A DNA stretch of 64,000 bases from Boudabousia marimammalium. GTDB taxonomy: Bacteria > Actinomycetota > Actinomycetes > Actinomycetales > Actinomycetaceae. The notes beneath the pieces are model-generated. The model worked only from the letters and a program-made list of their open reading frames with translations. It was not told where the DNA came from and did not search any database. Both the position numbers and the translations under genes were made by a program. The first letter of the stretch is position 1; every line of letters begins with the position of its first letter. The DNA lies in contig NZ_MPDM01000004.1 in the NCBI RefSeq assembly GCF_001936115.1, forward strand, positions 168,146 through 232,145, read 5' to 3'. Shown here piece by piece: positions 1 through 9,595 of this stretch.

Positions 1-1
1 G

Positions 2-106
2 CGAATGCTACGGCAGGTGCGTGATTTTTGGGATTTGGAGCCGGCCTTCCTAGGGCGCGTTGAAGAACTCATCGATTTTGTTGCCCCACCCCCGCAAGAT
101 ACTTGA
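2..106 (+). CDS. C-terminal tail of an unidentified upstream gene (partial)
   Basis: A reading frame is open from the left edge of the window and ends at TGA 104-106, giving about 34 residues that finish with VAPPPQDT. It lies 40 bp upstream of the next plus-strand gene, so the two could be co-transcribed. The tail is acidic and helical-looking but has no motif I can name. The product cannot be identified without the sequence to the left. Confidence 0.5.
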   Translation, partial: RMLRQVRDFWDLEPAFLGRVEELIDFVAPPPQDT

Positions 107-146
107 TTTTTAGGTAATCCCAGCTAACTTTCTGGAGGAAATCATC

Positions 147-455
147 ATGATGTTTCAGTTCTCTATCGCACCCACAATGACCCCTAATGTGGAGGCGGAA
201 ATGGCCGAAATTATTGCTGACGCTGTTGCGGTCATTCGCGCCTCTGGCCTGCCGAATGAAACTAACGCTATGTCCACCACCATTGAGGGCGAATGGGATG
301 AATGTATGGCGGTAATCAAGGAGGCCTGCGAAGCGGTCGCTAAGCATTCACCGCGCGTCAGCCTGTTCTTGAAGGCTGATATTCGCGAAGGCATGACCAA
401 TGGTTTAGAAACCAAGATGGTTGCCTTGGAGGCAGCCCTGAAAGCAAAAGGCTAA
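147..455 (+). CDS. Thiamine-binding protein, MTH1187/YkoF-like (UPF0045, DUF77) family
   Basis: This 102-residue protein matches the small ferredoxin-fold family known from MTH1187 and related thiamine-binding proteins. What is seen is a family-like beginning (FSIAPTM), a central region with SGLPNETNAMSTTIEGEWDE, and a C-terminal helix. Such proteins form oligomers and bind thiamine or a related ligand in the cytoplasm; many sit near thiamine or HMP transporters. A strong GGAGG at 134-138 lies 8 nt from ATG 147; a second ATG follows directly at 150. It is convergent with the hexosaminidase gene, with only 12 bp between the stop codons. The family call is fairly secure, the ligand is inference. 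Confidence 0.8.
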   Translation: MMFQFSIAPTMTPNVEAEMAEIIADAVAVIRASGLPNETNAMSTTIEGEWDECMAVIKEACEAVAKHSPRVSLFLKADIREGMTNGLETKMVALEAALKAKG

Positions 456-467
456 ACGCCAAGCCAC

Positions 468-2021
468 CTAGAGGCGGGCGCTGAAGTCCTCCCAGTCCCG
501 GTCAGCTTGCGGCGTCCAAGCCACTTCAGCAATCGCCGCCAGGCGCGGGTACATCAGATAGAAAGCGTCATCTAGGCCGCGTACCGTCTCACCCCAAAGG
601 GGAGCTTCTACGCCCTGCAGGTGGGCTTGAACTGCTGGTGGGAAATCCTCATCGGGATTCCAGTTGTAGCTAGTTTCGGTTGGCAAACCTTCCGGACAGG
701 CCCAGGTAAGCCCGCGCGGATCATCTAGGCTCAGTTTTTGATCTAGGTAGGCGTGGTGAGCATTGGAGTTAATCAGACTACAACCGGTTTCGAGGACGCG
801 CTGATTCAGTTTCTCGAGCAGTTCCTCCCCGTACTGAGTGGTCCAGAACTGTACGGTATCGCTGGGACCAAGATCCATCAATGCTCCCTCTTCCCAGAGG
901 ATTACCTGACTGAAACCAGTTTCTCGAGCAATCTGCAAAACCCGATTCATGGCCTTCAGGTAGCCTTCCATCCCTAGTTTTACAATCATGTGCATCGCTT
1001 CATCTCCGCCTAAATGCAAGGGAGTGTCCCCCACTAGGCGATACATTTGGCGGAACAGATGGCGGGCGAAGGCCCAGGTAGCTTCGTTGTTGAAATCAAG
1101 GTAGGAGTGCCCCACCTGCCAGCTAGTCCAAGCAGGAACAGTACTCTCCCCTACCTCATTCACCTGCGCTTGGACGGAGGCGCCGGCGGTTGCCAGCTGC
1201 GGTAGAGCATGCATGACAACATGGTTATGCCCGGGGAACTCAACCTCTGGGATGATTTCAATATGGCGCCGACGCGCATAATCACGCAGCTCCAAGAACT
1301 CTGCTTGCGTATAGTAGCCGGTGTGCCCCTGCGCTACCCCGCTAAAGTCGTTATGGTAGTCAACCACCACCCCTAGAGCCTCTTCAGGCTTATCAAATCC
1401 GGGGTCCTCTCCGGACTGGCAGGCGGTCGTACTGCCAATCCTGTGCAAAGCCGTGTAGTCGGTGTCGTCTCCGTCTTCACGTCCTTCATTGGTGATTTCA
1501 ATCCGCCAGCCCTGGTCGTCGATAATGTGCAGGTGCAAAATATTGAGTTTGTGGGCGGCTCCCGCGTCGATAATGTCACGAATTTGCGCGACCGTTAAAA
1601 AGCTACGGGCCACGTCCACCATCTGACCGCGGTAGGAATAGCGCGGCTGATCAATAACCTTGAGCAAAGGAATTTCTGCCCGGTATTGCAACGCCAGCTG
1701 TAGCAAGCTAATCACTGCATAGAAGGCCCCGGCGGCGTCACCGGCTACAACCTGCACCGAGTCCGGAGTGATTTCCAGCCGGTAGGCTTCTGCTGGCAGA
1801 GAGCCATCTGTTGAGGTGTTAACCGTGGTTTCACGTTCGGGAATGCAGAATAAGGGAATAACCTCTAAGGCTGAGAGAACTTCAGCGGCGTATTCTCCCT
1901 CGGGAACTAGCGTGCCAAGGCTCAAAGTAGCGCCCTCGTCCATAATCTCAAAATGCGCGGGCTTGGGCACTAAACCGCGATGGTTAATCACTGAAAAATA
2001 AGGAACCGCACTGTCACTCAT
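468..2021 (-). CDS. Beta-N-acetylhexosaminidase, glycoside hydrolase family 20
   Basis: The 517-residue protein has the GH20 layout: an N-terminal alpha/beta domain of about 130 residues, then a TIM barrel beginning near MVDVARSF. The catalytic Asp-Glu pair is in HLGGDEAMH at about residue 340. GH20 enzymes remove terminal GlcNAc or GalNAc by substrate-assisted catalysis. No signal peptide is visible, so it probably acts in the cytoplasm on imported chitobiose-like or peptidoglycan-derived sugars; the GlcNAc/glucose-type PTS at 29.4-31.8 kb would be a fitting partner (inference). I chose ATG 2021 because a CATAAT hexamer sits 6 nt upstream and no ribosome-binding site is present, which fits a leaderless mRNA. 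A TTG at 2039 would add six residues. Confidence 0.88.
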   Translation of the reverse strand: MSDSAVPYFSVINHRGLVPKPAHFEIMDEGATLSLGTLVPEGEYAAEVLSALEVIPLFCIPERETTVNTSTDGSLPAEAYRLEITPDSVQVVAGDAAGAFYAVISLLQLALQYRAEIPLLKVIDQPRYSYRGQMVDVARSFLTVAQIRDIIDAGAAHKLNILHLHIIDDQGWRIEITNEGREDGDDTDYTALHRIGSTTACQSGEDPGFDKPEEALGVVVDYHNDFSGVAQGHTGYYTQAEFLELRDYARRRHIEIIPEVEFPGHNHVVMHALPQLATAGASVQAQVNEVGESTVPAWTSWQVGHSYLDFNNEATWAFARHLFRQMYRLVGDTPLHLGGDEAMHMIVKLGMEGYLKAMNRVLQIARETGFSQVILWEEGALMDLGPSDTVQFWTTQYGEELLEKLNQRVLETGCSLINSNAHHAYLDQKLSLDDPRGLTWACPEGLPTETSYNWNPDEDFPPAVQAHLQGVEAPLWGETVRGLDDAFYLMYPRLAAIAEVAWTPQADRDWEDFSARL

Positions 2022-2075
2022 CTTTCCATTATGGCACAAGGCTGCAGGTTCTTCGCGGGCTCAGATAACGCCGGG

Positions 2076-3341
2076 TTAAAGCAGCTGACCGGTCACGTAG
2101 TCGGCCATCAAACGCCCTCGTAGAGTTAAAACCAGCCGCCCCACCCTGACTGCTTTCGCATCCAAGAAGCCAGCTTCCACCAGCTCTTGTACTCGCTGAT
2201 TCAGAGCTACCCCATCCTCGGTTCGTTCCGGAAGCGAAGCCAGCAAAAGACCTTCCCGAGTGCGAATCGCTAGCATCACCTGCTCCAGGTGGCGTGCGTC
2301 GGCGTCAATAACTTCCGAACCCGCACTGGGAGAGATCCCGCCTTCCACTCTTTGCGCGTAGGCTGCCGGATGTTTCAGATTCCACCAGCGGGTGCCGCGC
2401 ATGTGCCCGTGCGCTCCGGGCCCGAAACCCCACCAGTCGTGATCACGCCAGTAGGCTAGATTGTGTTGGGAAGCATGCCGGAAAAGTCCCTGCCCTGGGT
2501 CGTCGCCGTTTTCAATCCGTGCCCAGTTGGAGATTTCATACCATCCGTATCCGGCCTCCGTTAAAAGCTGATTAACCATCTCATATTTGGTGGCCTGATC
2601 GTCGTCGCTGGGATTCGGTAGCTCTCCGCGTTTGACCTGCGCATGCATTTTAGTTCCCGGCTCAATGATCAGAGAGTAGGCGCTGATATGGTCGGGCTGA
2701 TAAGTGATTGCCGCCTTGACGCTGGCTTCCCAGTCGGCAAGACTCTCCCCTGGGGTGCCGTAGATGAGGTCCACGGATACGTCTAGTCCGGCTTCACGCG
2801 CCCATTCCACGACCTGCGGGACCCGGGCGGGGTCATGGCTCCGATCTAGGGTTTTCAGCACGCTGGGCACTACCGATTGCATGCCGAAAGAAACCCGGGT
2901 GAAACCCGCCTCAGCTAGGCTGTGCAGGTAGGTTTCGTCGACCGAGTCGGGGTTTGCTTCAGTCGTTACTTCCGCCCCGGCTTCCAGCCCGTAGTTTTCT
3001 TTCAAGGTGCCGAGGACGTGGCCGAGGGCGCTGGCCAACAGTAGGGTTGGGGTGCCGCCACCAAAGAAAACGCTACGCAGTTTCCGATCCGGATAGCTGC
3101 TGCGCTGCAGAACCTGACGAGACCAGATGATTTCCTGCTGCAATGTCTGCGCGTAGGTGGCTCGGTCTGCGCCCGGCCCGAACTGTGCAGTGTAGGTGTT
3201 GAAATCGCAGTAGCCGCAACGAATCGTACAAAACGGCACATGCAGGTAGGCGCTGAGCGGGGGTAGCTCCTGCCCCGGGGCGGGGGCGGGCAGGCGCCCA
3301 TCTGGCGGGAGGGGCAGACCAGCCGGTTGAGCTGGGCTCAT
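2076..3341 (-). CDS. hemW: HemW-type radical SAM protein (heme chaperone, formerly HemN-like)
   Basis: The 421-residue protein carries the radical SAM cysteines C38, C42 and C45 in CTIRCGYC, followed by FGGGTPTLL, which is the SAM-binding glycine motif. The CxxxCxxC set without the extra N-terminal residues of true coproporphyrinogen dehydrogenase marks HemW, which binds heme and inserts it into respiratory enzymes. The gene overlaps trmB by four bases (ATGA), and trmB in turn overlaps lepA, so the three form a tightly coupled operon read leftwards. LepA next to HemW is a common bacterial arrangement. The first 25 residues are Pro-rich and poorly conserved-looking, so a slightly later start is possible. 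Confidence 0.93.
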   Translation of the reverse strand: MSPAQPAGLPLPPDGRLPAPAPGQELPPLSAYLHVPFCTIRCGYCDFNTYTAQFGPGADRATYAQTLQQEIIWSRQVLQRSSYPDRKLRSVFFGGGTPTLLLASALGHVLGTLKENYGLEAGAEVTTEANPDSVDETYLHSLAEAGFTRVSFGMQSVVPSVLKTLDRSHDPARVPQVVEWAREAGLDVSVDLIYGTPGESLADWEASVKAAITYQPDHISAYSLIIEPGTKMHAQVKRGELPNPSDDDQATKYEMVNQLLTEAGYGWYEISNWARIENGDDPGQGLFRHASQHNLAYWRDHDWWGFGPGAHGHMRGTRWWNLKHPAAYAQRVEGGISPSAGSEVIDADARHLEQVMLAIRTREGLLLASLPERTEDGVALNQRVQELVEAGFLDAKAVRVGRLVLTLRGRLMADYVTGQLL

Positions 3342-4165
3342 GGCAACCTGATAGCGGTCAGGTCGCGGACGCGTCTTCCTGCGTCCAGTCCGCGCTGTTC
3401 AAAGCGGGTCATGACGCGGCCGGAGAAACGCGGAGCGAATCCGCCCAGGTCCCCTTCCGGGTCGAGCGGGTCGGGGCGCTCACCTTCATGCGGATTAGCG
3501 CAAAGCGTCATCGAGTTGACCACGTCTCGCATATGCCAAGCGTAGTCATCCCAGTCGGTCGCTAGCCGCCAGACGCCTCCTTCAACCAGTCGGCTGGCCA
3601 CGGTTTGGGCAAACTTGGGTTGCACTAGGCGGCGTTTGTGGTGCCGGGATTTGCGCCACGGGTCAGGGAAAAAAGTCCAGACTTCCGCTAGGCTGCCTTC
3701 CCCAATTAGATAGTCGAAAACCTGCACTGCATCGGCTTCAATCAGACGCAGATTGGTGACGTTTTCCTCTACTGCCTTCGAGATGGTTTTCGCAATGCCG
3801 GGACGCCAAACTTCCAGGCCGATAAAGTCACGTTCGGGCCAGCGGGCAGCGGCCGCGACAATCTGGTCACCGGACCCACAACCGATCTCCACGGTGACAG
3901 GAGCGGTCCTCCCGAAAAGATCCGTGTAGTCAAGGCTGGGGCCTTCCTGCACGGAGGTGTGCCCAACCGCACGCTCCACATCCACCATATATTGCGCGGA
4001 GTGAGTTTCCCAAGTGTTCTCAAGGGATTTAGCCATGCGGGTGCCACGGCGCACGAAGGATTTAGTGCGGGAGCGGTAGCGCCCGTCAGGCAGGGTTTCC
4101 GGTTTTGCGCCAGGCAGGTCAACATCTGAAACAACGCCTTGGGAGCGTGCTCCGCGTTTACTCAT
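3338..4165 (-). CDS. trmB: tRNA (guanine-N7-)-methyltransferase TrmB
   Basis: The 275-residue protein methylates G46 in the variable loop of tRNAs using S-adenosylmethionine. The SAM-binding loop EIGCGSGD lies at residues 93-100, and the family signature [12 protein letters not shown] follows in the second half. The N-terminal 45 residues are basic and variable, and an internal Met at residue 44 (MAKSLENTW) could be the true start. The chosen start overlaps the lepA stop codon (ATGA), and its stop overlaps the hemW start in the same way. Its place between lepA and hemW suggests translational coupling. Confidence 0.93.
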   Translation of the reverse strand: MSKRGARSQGVVSDVDLPGAKPETLPDGRYRSRTKSFVRRGTRMAKSLENTWETHSAQYMVDVERAVGHTSVQEGPSLDYTDLFGRTAPVTVEIGCGSGDQIVAAAARWPERDFIGLEVWRPGIAKTISKAVEENVTNLRLIEADAVQVFDYLIGEGSLAEVWTFFPDPWRKSRHHKRRLVQPKFAQTVASRLVEGGVWRLATDWDDYAWHMRDVVNSMTLCANPHEGERPDPLDPEGDLGGFAPRFSGRVMTRFEQRGLDAGRRVRDLTAIRLP

Positions 4166-6027
4166 GCCTTTTCCTTTCCGGTGGGAGCATCGGAGGTAAG
4201 TGCCGCAATGAAGGCCTCTTGCGGCACGTCAACCCGACCGATTGCCTTCATCCGTTTCTTACCTTCCTTCTGCTTTTCAAGTAGCTTGCGTTTACGGCTG
4301 ATGTCGCCGCCGTAGCATTTCGCCAGCATGTCTTTACGCAGAGCACGGATGGTTTCGCGGGCGATAATGCGTGAGCCAATCGCTGCCTGGATTGGCACTT
4401 CAAACTGCTGCCTGGGGATGAGCTCTTTCAAACGGGAGCACATGCGCAGGCCATAAGCGTACGCGGCATCCTTATGCACAATCGCGCTGAAAGCGTCGAC
4501 GCCTTCACCGTTGAGCAGGATATCCACCTTAACTAGGTCAGCGCTTTGCTCGCCCTCGGGCTCGTAATCCATAGAGGCGTAGCCTCGGGTCTTGGATTTG
4601 AGCTGGTCGAAGAAGTCAAAAACGATTTCGGCCAGCGGCAGGGTGTACTGCATCTCCACCCGATCGGTTGTAATATAGTCCATGCCCAGCATGTTTCCGC
4701 GCCGCTCTTGGCATAGCTCCATGACTTGGCCGACGTATTCCGAGGGCGTCAAAATGGTGCAGTGAACCATCGGTTCGCGGATTTCTTTGACCTTGCCGGA
4801 GGGGAACTCTGACGGGTTCGTAACCGTGACTTCACTGCGGTCTTCCATGGTGACCTGGTAGATTACCGAGGGTGCCGTAGCAATCAGATCAAGGTTGAAT
4901 TCGCGCTCTAGGCGTTCTCTCACAATTTCTAGGTGAAGCAAACCGAGGAAGCCGCAACGGAAACCAAAGCCCAGCGCGGCGGAAGTCTCCGGCTCATAGG
5001 TCAAAGCGGCATCGTTGAGCTTTAGCTTGTCTAGGGCTTCGCGCAGGACCGGGAAATCAGAGCCATCAATCGGATAGATTCCAGAGAACACCATGGGCTT
5101 CGGATCTTGATATCCTGCAAGCGCTTCGGTGGCTGGCTTCATCGCCGAAGTGACGGTATCGCCTACCTTTGACTGGCGAACATCTTTCACGCCGGTAATC
5201 AGGTAGCCTACTTCACCTACGCCTAAGCCCTGAGAAGGCTTGGGTTCGGGTGAGCTGACCCCGATTTCGAGGAGCTCATGCACCGCTTCAGTGGAGAGCA
5301 TTTCAATGCGTTCACGCGGCTTCAACATGCCGTCAACTACACGCACATAGGTGACAACACCGCGGTAGGTGTCATAGACCGAGTCAAAAATCATGGCTCG
5401 CGCGGGAGCATCCGGATCTCCCACCGGGGAGGGTATCTCCCGCACTAGGCGGTCCAGCAACTCCGGCACGCCCTCGCCGGTTTTTCCGGAAACCCGCAAG
5501 CAGTCATCCGGTTCTCCCCCAATCAAGCTGGCGACTTCTTCCGCATACTTTTCGGGCTGCGCGGCCGGCAAGTCGATCTTGTTGAGGACCGGGATAATCA
5601 CCATGTCGTTTTCCATGGCCATGTAGAGGTTCGCTAGGGTCTGGGCCTCAATTCCTTGAGCTGCATCCACCAGCAGTAGAGCACCTTCACAGGCGGCCAG
5701 CGAGCGGGAAACCTCATAGGAGAAATCGACGTGTCCGGGGGTGTCGATCATGTTGAGCGCATAGGCTTTCCCGTCCACTTCCCAAGGCATTCGAACAGCC
5801 TGGGATTTAATGGTGATGCCGCGTTCGCGTTCAATGTCCATCCGGTCCAGGTACTGGGCGCGCATATCGCGGGCCTGCACCACACCGGTTGCCTGCAGCA
5901 TTCGGTCAGCAAGCGTGGATTTACCGTGATCAATATGGGCGATAATTGAGAAATTGCGGATTAGCTCCGGCGGCGTAGCTGCCGGCTGAATACTTTGGAG
6001 CATTTTGTCGCTGGGGATAGGTGCCAA
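4162..6027 (-). CDS. lepA: Elongation factor 4 (LepA), back-translocating GTPase
   Basis: This 621-residue translational GTPase has the G1 motif HIDHGKST at residues 31-38, the switch II motif DTPGH, NKID for guanine specificity, and the EF4-specific C-terminal domain ([20 protein letters not shown] region). EF4 remodels stalled or pre-translocation ribosomes. The start is a TTG at 6027 with GAGG five bases upstream; the ATG at 6003 has no ribosome-binding site and would cut into the N-terminal extension. It is the first gene of the lepA-trmB-hemW operon. A GATAAT hexamer at about 60 nt upstream is a plausible -10. Confidence 0.96.
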   Translation of the reverse strand: MAPIPSDKMLQSIQPAATPPELIRNFSIIAHIDHGKSTLADRMLQATGVVQARDMRAQYLDRMDIERERGITIKSQAVRMPWEVDGKAYALNMIDTPGHVDFSYEVSRSLAACEGALLLVDAAQGIEAQTLANLYMAMENDMVIIPVLNKIDLPAAQPEKYAEEVASLIGGEPDDCLRVSGKTGEGVPELLDRLVREIPSPVGDPDAPARAMIFDSVYDTYRGVVTYVRVVDGMLKPRERIEMLSTEAVHELLEIGVSSPEPKPSQGLGVGEVGYLITGVKDVRQSKVGDTVTSAMKPATEALAGYQDPKPMVFSGIYPIDGSDFPVLREALDKLKLNDAALTYEPETSAALGFGFRCGFLGLLHLEIVRERLEREFNLDLIATAPSVIYQVTMEDRSEVTVTNPSEFPSGKVKEIREPMVHCTILTPSEYVGQVMELCQERRGNMLGMDYITTDRVEMQYTLPLAEIVFDFFDQLKSKTRGYASMDYEPEGEQSADLVKVDILLNGEGVDAFSAIVHKDAAYAYGLRMCSRLKELIPRQQFEVPIQAAIGSRIIARETIRALRKDMLAKCYGGDISRKRKLLEKQKEGKKRMKAIGRVDVPQEAFIAALTSDAPTGKEKA

Positions 6028-6187
6028 CGTAACCTCTTCTCAAATTGTGACTGTCATTGAACAGGATTCGTCATATTATCTCATGTTCCCCGCCTGCTTG
6101 CGCCTTACGCGTCGCTTCGAGGCTAGTTTTGGGGCTGGTTGTGCCCAAGTCCATATTGTTTATTGGGGTTTGACAGCTTTAGACATA

Positions 6188-6234
6188 AAAACTGCCTCGC
6201 CGCAAGGAGAGATTCCCCGCGGCGAGGCAGTTTT
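6188..6234 (-). terminator. Rho-independent terminator after the symporter gene
   Basis: A perfect 16-bp inverted repeat (6188-6203 with 6219-6234) encloses a 15-nt loop. On the minus strand the stem ends in a run of five T. It lies 13 bp past the stop codon of the symporter at 6248 and separates it from the lepA operon. Confidence 0.9.
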
Positions 6235-6247
6235 GAGGAGAAAACTA

Positions 6248-7474
6248 TCAGACGACTAGGTCGTCAGCGTCTAGTTCAGCTTCATGCTCCAGCTTGACGC
6301 CGGCTTCGAGACGACCAGCAGCGATCTTGTTTACAATCATGGCAATAGCGCCATCACCGGTCACATTGGTTGCGGTACCGACGGAGTCCAGTGCAATGTA
6401 GGTGGCGAACATGAGACCGACCTGCACATCGTTGAAGCCCAGCATAGTGGTGAGCAGTCCAGCTGCGGCGGCGATAGCACCACCGGGAACACCCGGAGCC
6501 GCAATCATGAAAACACCCAGCATCAGGATGAAACCAATGTAGCCAGACAAGGACATGTCACTGCCGGTAATCCACAGGATTGCCATTGAGAAGCCGGTAA
6601 TCTTAATCATCGAACCGGAGAGGTGAATGGTGGCACACAAAGGCACCACGAAGGAGGCAATGGAGTCACTAACGCGGTTGCGCTTCACACAGCCGAGGGT
6701 GACTGGGATGGTTGCCGCCGAGGATGACGTACCCAGCGCCGTGAAGTAGGCATCACGCATATTCCAGAGCGCCTTAAAGGGGTTGCGAGCGGTAAATGCG
6801 CCAGCAATTCCGTATTGTACGATTAGCATGACGAAGGTCAAGGTCATGGTCCAGACCACTACGGCCAGGAAGGTCTTAATAACAACCCACGCCTCACCGG
6901 AATAGGTCAGGTTCATGAAGATACCCATGACGTGCAGAGGTAGCAGAGGAATGATGATGGTTTCGATCATCCGAATCACAATGGTACGGAACTCGTTGAG
7001 ACCGCGCGCCACCGACTGTGTTTTCACCAAAGTCACGCCGATGCCGAGCAGGAAAGCCAGCAGCAGCGCAGTCATCACGCCAAAGACTGGAGGCATTTCG
7101 ATTTCAAAGTACGGGGCCAAGGCAACATCGTCAGGGTTCTTCACGGAACCCAAACCGCTACCGCTGGAGAGCATGAAGGGGAACAATGCAGAGCCTGTCA
7201 GGTAGGTAAGCAGACCCGCCGCAAATGTAGATGTGTAGGCGATACCGGCAGTGATTACTAACCACTTACCTGCGCCTTTACCCAGCTCACCGATTGCTGG
7301 TGCAACCAGTCCAACAATAATTAACGGAATTGCGAATCCTAGGAATTGCCCGAACAGCTTCGAGAACGTAACGAAAATACGTACGAACCAGTCTGGCATC
7401 ACTAGGCCAAGTAGAACGCCGGCGACGATGGCTAGGAATACCCATACCACCAGCGAAATCTTTGGCATCTTCAT
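6248..7474 (-). CDS. Dicarboxylate/amino acid:cation symporter (DAACS, SLC1-type)
   Basis: The 408-residue membrane protein has about eight hydrophobic segments plus two re-entrant loops. The serine-rich loop ALGTSSSAATIP and the C-terminal DSVGTATNVTGD motif carry the Na+- and substrate-binding residues of the glutamate/aspartate/serine transporter family. It should import acidic or small neutral amino acids, or C4-dicarboxylates, with Na+ or H+; the sequence does not settle which. The start ATG at 7474 has AGGG seven bases upstream; a second ATG lies at 7468. It is a single-gene unit bounded by a terminator at 6188-6234 and by a 324-bp regulatory gap upstream. Confidence 0.9.
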   Translation of the reverse strand: MKMPKISLVVWVFLAIVAGVLLGLVMPDWFVRIFVTFSKLFGQFLGFAIPLIIVGLVAPAIGELGKGAGKWLVITAGIAYTSTFAAGLLTYLTGSALFPFMLSSGSGLGSVKNPDDVALAPYFEIEMPPVFGVMTALLLAFLLGIGVTLVKTQSVARGLNEFRTIVIRMIETIIIPLLPLHVMGIFMNLTYSGEAWVVIKTFLAVVVWTMTLTFVMLIVQYGIAGAFTARNPFKALWNMRDAYFTALGTSSSAATIPVTLGCVKRNRVSDSIASFVVPLCATIHLSGSMIKITGFSMAILWITGSDMSLSGYIGFILMLGVFMIAAPGVPGGAIAAAAGLLTTMLGFNDVQVGLMFATYIALDSVGTATNVTGDGAIAMIVNKIAAGRLEAGVKLEHEAELDADDLVV

Positions 7475-7564
7475 AAGTCAGCCCTACCTTGTAGAATAAA
7501 TTACCCGATGCGCTCTTCACATCGGTAATAATACTGTAATGCACATTAAAGACTTTTTAATACC

Positions 7565-7584
7565 ATGTCACCAAATCGTGACAT
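7565..7584. promoter_or_regulatory. Perfect operator-like palindrome, 7-bp arms with 6-bp spacer
   Basis: ATGTCAC (7565-7571) and GTGACAT (7578-7584) form an exact inverted repeat around six bases. It lies about 90 bp upstream of the symporter start, just upstream of its likely minus-strand -10, and 70 bp before the rpsT promoter. The shape is typical for a dimeric repressor or activator. The half-site differs from the TGTGA of CRP/GlxR proteins, so the regulator is unknown. Confidence 0.55.
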
Positions 7585-7635
7585 TACAGCATAAAGAACA
7601 GAGATGAGACTCACGCATTTCAGTTACTACTCACA

Positions 7636-7664
7636 CTGACTTACCTCCTCGTATCTGGTAAAGT
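7636..7664 (+). promoter_or_regulatory. Putative sigma-A promoter of rpsT
   Basis: CTGACT (7636-7641) and TAAAGT (7659-7664) are separated by 17 bp. Transcription from here would give an rpsT leader of about 130 nt. The leader contains short inverted repeats that could take part in feedback control by S20, which is inference. Confidence 0.6.
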
Positions 7665-7798
7665 AACGGCTTGGACCTTTCTCAGGTCGGGAGAGGTCCG
7701 GTCGTTTATCTACCACGAGTGTCCCCACGCTCCAGTCCCGATAGCGACACTGCCCTCAACCGACCCTGTAAGAACGAACGCACGAAAGAGTGTGACTA

Positions 7799-8059
7799 GT
7801 GGCTAACATTAAGTCTCAGAAGAAACGAATCAAGACGAACGAGAAGCGCCGTCAGCGCAACCAGTCCGTCCGTTCGGAGTTGCGTACCTTGGTACGTCGT
7901 ACTCGCGAAGCAATTGAAGCTGGCGATAAGGAAGCAGCAGAGTCCGCTCTGCAGGTTGCCTGCCGCAAGCTCGACAAGGCTGCGTCTAAAGGCGTGATCC
8001 ACAAGAATCAGGCTGCTAACCGCAAGTCCAAGCTAGCATCCAAGGTGGCGGCTCTCTGA
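7799..8059 (+). CDS. rpsT: 30S ribosomal protein S20 (bS20)
   Basis: The 86-residue basic protein begins [18 protein letters not shown], the standard bS20 N-terminus, and is of normal length. S20 binds 16S rRNA early in small-subunit assembly. It starts with GTG at 7799, with GAAAGAG about nine bases upstream. A non-ATG start is common for rpsT. The gene is alone between its own promoter and the terminator at 8085-8114. Next to holA and comEA-comEC, rpsT is a frequent neighbour in actinobacteria. Confidence 0.97.
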   Translation: MANIKSQKKRIKTNEKRRQRNQSVRSELRTLVRRTREAIEAGDKEAAESALQVACRKLDKAASKGVIHKNQAANRKSKLASKVAAL

Positions 8060-8084
8060 GCCACCCACTTTTCTAAAGCTGAGT

Positions 8085-8114
8085 AAAAGGCCCCGTCAAT
8101 GACGGGGTCTTTTC
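8085..8114 (+). terminator. Rho-independent terminator of rpsT
   Basis: The arms GGCCCCGTC and GACGGGGTC pair around a three-base loop and are flanked by AAAA and TTTT. It begins 26 bp after the rpsT stop codon. One wobble pair interrupts the stem. Confidence 0.9.
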
Positions 8115-8149
8115 TTGTCTTCGCTCAAACGCTATGCCATGATTACCTC

Positions 8150-8524
8150 ATGCTATTTAACCTCTTCAAACGCCGACCTCAGGGCCCCGATTTCTCCGAT
8201 ATCAAATCTCTCGAGGATGCCCGCACAGCTGCTAAATCTGGCCGGCTTCGCGCCATCTTTATTGTGCCGCAGCTACTGGGAGGGGTAGAGAATCCAGCAA
8301 ATGTACTCTATGTGCCAGATTCGGTCGCCGGTTTGAAGGACCGCGCCGACGATGCTGTATTTGCAGCCGCCCAAGCAGGGAAAGTAGCACGTTATGAGTG
8401 TACCCCGCAGTATGAGGGGGACTCTTTCGTGCCGGTGGCTTTACAGATTGAGGCCTTAGACTCCGCGGGGAATGCTGTTGTCTCTCACCGGATTGGCATC
8501 TGGGGCACAGGCAGGGAAGAGTAG
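8150..8524 (+). CDS. Conserved small protein of unknown function (124 aa)
   Basis: I do not recognise this protein. It starts MLFNLFKRRPQGPDF, has no membrane segment or signal peptide, and contains a compact alpha/beta-looking region with the run GGVENPANVLYVPDSV. An upstream start at 8099 is unlikely because it would lie inside the rpsT terminator. ATG 8150 has no ribosome-binding site but has CATGAT exactly six bases upstream, so the mRNA may be leaderless. Its stop codon directly abuts the stop codon of holA on the other strand, leaving no room for a separate terminator. Confidence 0.7.
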   Translation: MLFNLFKRRPQGPDFSDIKSLEDARTAAKSGRLRAIFIVPQLLGGVENPANVLYVPDSVAGLKDRADDAVFAAAQAGKVARYECTPQYEGDSFVPVALQIEALDSAGNAVVSHRIGIWGTGREE

Positions 8525-9535
8525 TTAAAGACTACCGGCACGGTATCTGCAACAGCTGATGACGCATTTTTCTACCGCGTGCATGGGATCTTTGGCGGCA
8601 CCTTTTACTTCCGCGTCTGCTTGTGCTACCGCTAAGATCGCTCCCGCGAGGGCATGGTCGTTCCAGTAGCGTAGTTGGGGCCGAATAAACTTAAGTGCCC
8701 AAGGGTTGAATCCTAGCTCTTGCGCACTATGAGTGTTAGCATCAACCAGTTTTGCTAGCGCAATCTGCCGGAATTTAGTGGCCAGGGCGGCCACAATCAC
8801 CACCGGGTTGATGCCGCTTTCTTGCGCGTGACGCAGCGATACCAAGGCTTTACCCATTTGCCCTGCAACCACCGCATCGGCAACATCAAAACCTGTGGTT
8901 TCAACGCGTCCTTGATAATACTGCTTCACTACTGCTTCAGTGATTTCTCCAGTGGTATCAGAAAGTAACTGATCGGTAGCTGCGGCAAGTCCGCGCAGAT
9001 CCTCACCCAAAGCACGCACTAGGGCGGCAGCAGCAGCGGGAGCGATGCTACGCTTGTGCCGCTTCAGATCAGCTACCACCAGATTCATTCTGGCTTCATC
9101 TGATTTAACCGCATCGCAGTGAACGACCGGGAATTTGGCGTTACCAATCAGTTTCCAAGTATTTTTCCCTCTTTGGCCGCTACCAACAATAATGGCAATG
9201 GTGACGTCCTCGGCCGGATTATGCAAATACTGCTCCAGGTCTTTAAATAGAGAATGATCTGCGACGCCAGCATTCTCGATCTTGATGAGTTTTGGCTCTG
9301 CAAACAAAGAAGGTGAAGCTAGGGTGTGAAGCTGACCAGCTGTATAGGTGGTGCCGTCTACCGTTTCAATCTCGATAGAGGATGCGCTTTTCCGGACCTG
9401 GTCACGAACCCTTTCCCAAGCACGGTCTTGGAACAGTCCTTCAGTGCCAAGGATCAACACAATTGGGGCAGGCTTTACCCGGTCCCAAGTGGTGGAACCA
9501 GGGTAAGTATTCTTCGCTTTGCTTGCTTTCGCCAT
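8525..9535 (-). CDS. holA: DNA polymerase III delta subunit (HolA)
   Basis: The 336-residue protein has the HolA layout: an N-terminal AAA+-like fold with VILGTEGLFQDRA, the sensor region, and a helical C-terminal domain containing HAQESGINPVVIVAAL. HolA opens the beta sliding clamp as part of the clamp loader. It is the last gene of the comEA-comEC-holA unit, 60 bp after comEC; this order is widespread in bacteria and is usually explained by shared transcription, not shared function. Its 3' end abuts the convergent gene at 8150-8524. Confidence 0.93.
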   Translation of the reverse strand: MAKASKAKNTYPGSTTWDRVKPAPIVLILGTEGLFQDRAWERVRDQVRKSASSIEIETVDGTTYTAGQLHTLASPSLFAEPKLIKIENAGVADHSLFKDLEQYLHNPAEDVTIAIIVGSGQRGKNTWKLIGNAKFPVVHCDAVKSDEARMNLVVADLKRHKRSIAPAAAAALVRALGEDLRGLAAATDQLLSDTTGEITEAVVKQYYQGRVETTGFDVADAVVAGQMGKALVSLRHAQESGINPVVIVAALATKFRQIALAKLVDANTHSAQELGFNPWALKFIRPQLRYWNDHALAGAILAVAQADAEVKGAAKDPMHAVEKCVISCCRYRAGSL

Positions 9536-9595
9536 AGGACAAGATTGCCATGTTCGCGGGACATTGTAAAAATTGGCTCCGCAGATGCCGAAGTT

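Larger units (their letters stand above)
7475..7798. other. 324-bp gene-free region between the symporter and rpsT
   Basis: No credible coding sequence is present. It holds the divergent control regions of the symporter (leftwards) and rpsT (rightwards). On the symporter side there is a TATTAT hexamer on the minus strand, an imperfect hairpin near 7501-7528 that would fall in the 5' untranslated region, and the palindrome at 7565-7584. On the rpsT side is a promoter at 7636-7664 and a GC-rich leader of about 130 nt with GGACC/GGTCC repeats. Confidence 0.6.
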
